Below, piece by piece: positions 61,141 through 64,000 of a stretch of DNA of 64,000 nucleotides; within the stretch, counting starts at the first letter, position 1, and each line of letters begins with the position of its first letter. A model generated the notes under the pieces. It made no database searches. It saw nothing but the letters and a program-made list of their open reading frames with translations, and was not told the DNA's origin. This stretch comes from an uncultured Flavobacteriales bacterium (lineage in GTDB: Bacteria; Bacteroidota; Bacteroidia; Flavobacteriales_D; Parvicellaceae). Position numbers and translations under genes: made by a program. The DNA lies in NCBI GenBank assembly GCA_943787535.1, contig CALSMU010000007.1, positions 124,001 to 188,000 of the forward strand. The letters run 5' to 3'.

Positions 61141-62287
61141 TAAAAGTCAAGATAACGTTTATTTGCCAGGGCTAAATGCATTGCGGTTTTTTGCGGCTTT
61201 CTTGGTTATTGTGACCCATATTGAATTGTTAAAGGGACAATTAGGTTTTTCGAATTCATGGAAATTCCTCGAACAATTTAACCTAGGAGGATTAGGGGTA
61301 TATTTCTTTTTTGTGTTGAGTGGATTTTTAATCACTTATTTATTAATTCATGAAAAGGAAAAAACGGGAACAATTAAAATAAAGGCTTTTTATATAAGGC
61401 GATTGTTGAGAATTTGGCCACTTTACTATTTTATAACATTACTGGCCTTCTTCATCTTGCCTAATTTCGAAATGATGGAGGTGCCTTGGCTACAGCAATT
61501 TTATCATTCCAATTTTACAGTGAATCTGGTTTTATTCTTATTGATGCTTCCGAACCTTGCCTTGGCCTTAAATCCTGCTGTTGCTCATGCAGGTCAACTA
61601 TGGTCTATAGGGGTAGAAGAACAATTTTATTTAATCTGGCCGGTACTCTTTAAACGGACAAATAATTTATTACGCTTGTTAATTCTATTATTTGTGTTTG
61701 TTGTAGGAATAAAAGTATTGTTTATACTTCTTTTAAATTCGAATACAATTCAATCTTCTGAGAACATGTTGGCTTTAAAAAAGTTTATGGCAATGAGTAA
61801 ATTTGAATGCATGATAATAGGAGCTTTTGGGGCTTATGGGGTGAAATATAATTCAAAGAACATGCTACGTATCGTGTATCATCCAATTGTATTTGGTATT
61901 TCTTTATTGTCGTTACCATTAATGAATTATTTTTCTCCTGAAATATTGAATGACGCGATTCACCTACCTTATTCGGTAATGTTTATAGTAATTATACTAA
62001 ACGTATCGACGAATAAAAAGGGATTGAAATTATTAGAAAATAGGGTTTTTAATTTTTTAGGAAAGATATCCTATGGGTTGTATATGTATCATATGATGGT
62101 TGTTGTTTTTGTAATTCAAATGGTGTCAAAAATTCATGGCGAAATCGGAATGAAGGAGAATATTTTAATTTATTTTTGTTCAATAGGCTTAAGTATATTA
62201 ATAGCTTGGTTATCGTATCAATATTTCGAAAAACCATTTTTAAAATTAAAATCGAATTTTACAATTGTTAAAAGCGGAAAAATATAG
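61133..62287 (+). CDS. Acyltransferase 3 family membrane protein
   Basis: LPGLNALRFFAAFLVIVTHIE, GGLGVYFFFVLSGFLITYLL, RRLLRIWPLYYF, LWSIGVEEQFYLIWP. Confidence 0.93.
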   Translation: MTDKSQDNVYLPGLNALRFFAAFLVIVTHIELLKGQLGFSNSWKFLEQFNLGGLGVYFFFVLSGFLITYLLIHEKEKTGTIKIKAFYIRRLLRIWPLYYFITLLAFFILPNFEMMEVPWLQQFYHSNFTVNLVLFLLMLPNLALALNPAVAHAGQLWSIGVEEQFYLIWPVLFKRTNNLLRLLILLFVFVVGIKVLFILLLNSNTIQSSENMLALKKFMAMSKFECMIIGAFGAYGVKYNSKNMLRIVYHPIVFGISLLSLPLMNYFSPEILNDAIHLPYSVMFIVIILNVSTNKKGLKLLENRVFNFLGKISYGLYMYHMMVVVFVIQMVSKIHGEIGMKENILIYFCSIGLSILIAWLSYQYFEKPFLKLKSNFTIVKSGKI

Positions 62288-63578
62288 ATATTCTTCAGTT
62301 TCAGTTCGAATTGAAAAAGTAATTTTTTTAACACTTTTCACATCCGCTTTTGTTTTTTTTAAAACCCCTTTTGAATTTTATTTTCACTATATTATATTTC
62401 TAGCTTTACTACCTTTTTTCATGTTAAAATACCGGTTTCCAAAACTGGCATTTCAAATAATGATAATTCCTTTAATAGTAGGAGTGGTTCATGTGTTGGG
62501 AGAGAATACCGATCAATTTTCTTTCATTAAAGTATTTGGAGGTTTATTGCTTACTCTACTTTTTTATCAATACGTAATGCTTTATTATGAATTTAATGTG
62601 AAGCGTTTGTTTAAAATTTATGTTAAATGGTGCTACTGGATTGCTTTGATTGGTATAGTCCAGCAAGTTTCTTACATAATTGGGTTTAAATTGGGGTATG
62701 ATTATAGCTGGCTATTCAATAAATGGGGAGTTATCTCTGGCGGTATATTAGGATTGCGGGTAAATTCGATTATTTCAGAACCCTCAGGACTAGCAATTTT
62801 AATGATGCCGGCGGTGTATGTGGCTATTTATAATTTATTGAGAAAGGAAACATATATTATCGATAAAAAGCAGTCATTAGTAATTTTGTCTGTATTGATA
62901 TTGACATCTTCATCCACTGGTTTAATAGGGCTCGTTGTAGCGTTTCTGTTAGCGTCAGACACACTGAATATTCGGTATGTAGTAATAGGTGTTGCAATAT
63001 CGGTAAGTGTTGGGTATGCAGCCTATTATAACATAGATGAATTTCGATCAAGAGTAGATACTTCAATTGGGTTATGGATTGAAAATGATTTTGATATTAA
63101 AAATACAAATTCATCAAGTTTTGTTCTTTATAATAACTTACATATTGCAGTGGAGAACTTAAAAGAATACCCCATTTTTGGAACTGGTTTGGGTTCTCAT
63201 GAGTCTGCTTATGAAAAGTATTCGTTAACCAATACAGTTGTTTTATATGATTTTTCTTTTAATACAAAGGATGGAAATTCTCTGTTAATTAGACTTTTAT
63301 CAGAGACTGGTTTGTTGGGTGCTGGTTTTATCTTATTCATCTTGTTTAGGTCTTTTGTGCATAAAAATCAGAATAGCGAATTAAACGAATATCGAATCGT
63401 AAGCCAAGGACTTTTTATACTGATATTTGTTACTTTATTGCGGCAAGGAAACTACATGTTAAATGGATTTCCGCTGATAATATTGATGTATTATTATACA
63501 AAGAAGGAGTATTCCAAGAGGAAAAATGAATTACTTCAAATAGAAGCTGGTACTAGAGAAATAGAAGAAACGCATTAA
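62265..63578 (+). CDS. O-antigen polymerase/ligase-like membrane protein
   Basis: Multi-TM; periplasmic-loop-like segment ENLKEYPIFGTGLGSHESAYEKY; SEPSGLAILMMPAVYV. Confidence 0.75.
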   Translation: MLKAEKYRYSSVSVRIEKVIFLTLFTSAFVFFKTPFEFYFHYIIFLALLPFFMLKYRFPKLAFQIMIIPLIVGVVHVLGENTDQFSFIKVFGGLLLTLLFYQYVMLYYEFNVKRLFKIYVKWCYWIALIGIVQQVSYIIGFKLGYDYSWLFNKWGVISGGILGLRVNSIISEPSGLAILMMPAVYVAIYNLLRKETYIIDKKQSLVILSVLILTSSSTGLIGLVVAFLLASDTLNIRYVVIGVAISVSVGYAAYYNIDEFRSRVDTSIGLWIENDFDIKNTNSSSFVLYNNLHIAVENLKEYPIFGTGLGSHESAYEKYSLTNTVVLYDFSFNTKDGNSLLIRLLSETGLLGAGFILFILFRSFVHKNQNSELNEYRIVSQGLFILIFVTLLRQGNYMLNGFPLIILMYYYTKKEYSKRKNELLQIEAGTREIEETH

Positions 63579-63579
63579 C

Positions 63580-64000
63580 TTGAAAAAAAGAGCTCTTATA
63601 TTATATACTGAGATTGCAGGTTATACAATAACCTGCATAAATAAAACAATTGAGTTTTATCCTGATGTAGAGTTTCACGTTGTTCGATGGCCAGTAAACA
63701 AAGAGGCTCCTTTTAAATTTGAATTAAATAGCGCTTCTATTTATGAAAGAAATGACTTTACAAATGAGCAGTTGTTAGAATTGGCGAATACAATTAATCC
63801 TGATATAATTATTTCATCGGGATGGATGGATAAAGGCTATGTAAATGTTTGTAAGCATTATAAAGGCATAGTAAAAACAGTTTTGACGCTAGATAATCAT
63901 TGGTTTGGGAGCGCTAGACAAAAAATCGCAACTTTACTAAGTTCATTTATCGTAAAAAATAAATTCTCCCATGTTTGGGTGCCTGGAAAATCCCAACGTC
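63580..64000 (+). CDS. Putative glycosyltransferase, truncated by window end
   Basis: TTG start: MKKRALILYTEIAGYTITCINKTIEFYPDVEFHVVRWP...INPDIIISSGWMDKGYVNVCKHYKGIVKTVLTLDNHWFG; open to window edge. Confidence 0.6.
   Translation, partial: MKKRALILYTEIAGYTITCINKTIEFYPDVEFHVVRWPVNKEAPFKFELNSASIYERNDFTNEQLLELANTINPDIIISSGWMDKGYVNVCKHYKGIVKTVLTLDNHWFGSARQKIATLLSSFIVKNKFSHVWVPGKSQR

Noticed and set aside
38036-64000. Hidden phage-defence, toxin-antitoxin or prophage system in the variable locus
   Set aside because: Every ORF is explained by glycan synthesis, modification or export families; no nuclease, helicase, reverse transcriptase, integrase or transposase motif seen.

Overview
The window is a chromosomal segment from a Bacteroidetes (Flavobacteriia-like) genome. 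I infer this from the low GC, the T9SS type-A sorting domain, TAnnTTTG-type promoters, PD40/OmpA paralogs and an exosortase-F-type system. Positions 1-37.8 kb are mostly housekeeping and envelope genes: recR, pyrD, purA, fahA, glyA, relA/spoT, fur-like, E2 acyltransferase, LptD-like and OstA-like proteins, MlaD, an amidase and Fe-S reductase subunits. Positions 36.4-37.8 kb hold a compact exosortase unit: an associated protein, the exosortase, and a small substrate with a PID-CTERM-like tail. Positions 38.0-64.0 kb are one long + strand surface-polysaccharide locus. It encodes a Wzc-type tyrosine kinase, a Wzm/Wzt ABC exporter, a sulfotransferase, a CDP-6-deoxyhexose branch with a C-methyltransferase, about ten glycosyltransferases, WecB, two acyltransferases and a polymerase/ligase-like protein. 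The main points for follow-up are: (i) apparent frameshifts confined to the polysaccharide locus (two in wzt, three in one glycosyltransferase, a probable one at an acyltransferase 5' end); (ii) a SULT-type sulfotransferase beside the exporter; (iii) the exosortase/substrate unit, divergent from the polysaccharide locus and sharing a 13-bp promoter-region sequence with it; (iv) a Kunitz-like six-cysteine lipoprotein; (v) an in-frame hexanucleotide repeat encoding the Tyr-Gly tail of the kinase. I saw no tRNA, rRNA, CRISPR array, transposase or recognisable phage-defence system. All family calls come from reading motifs by eye; no database search was run.
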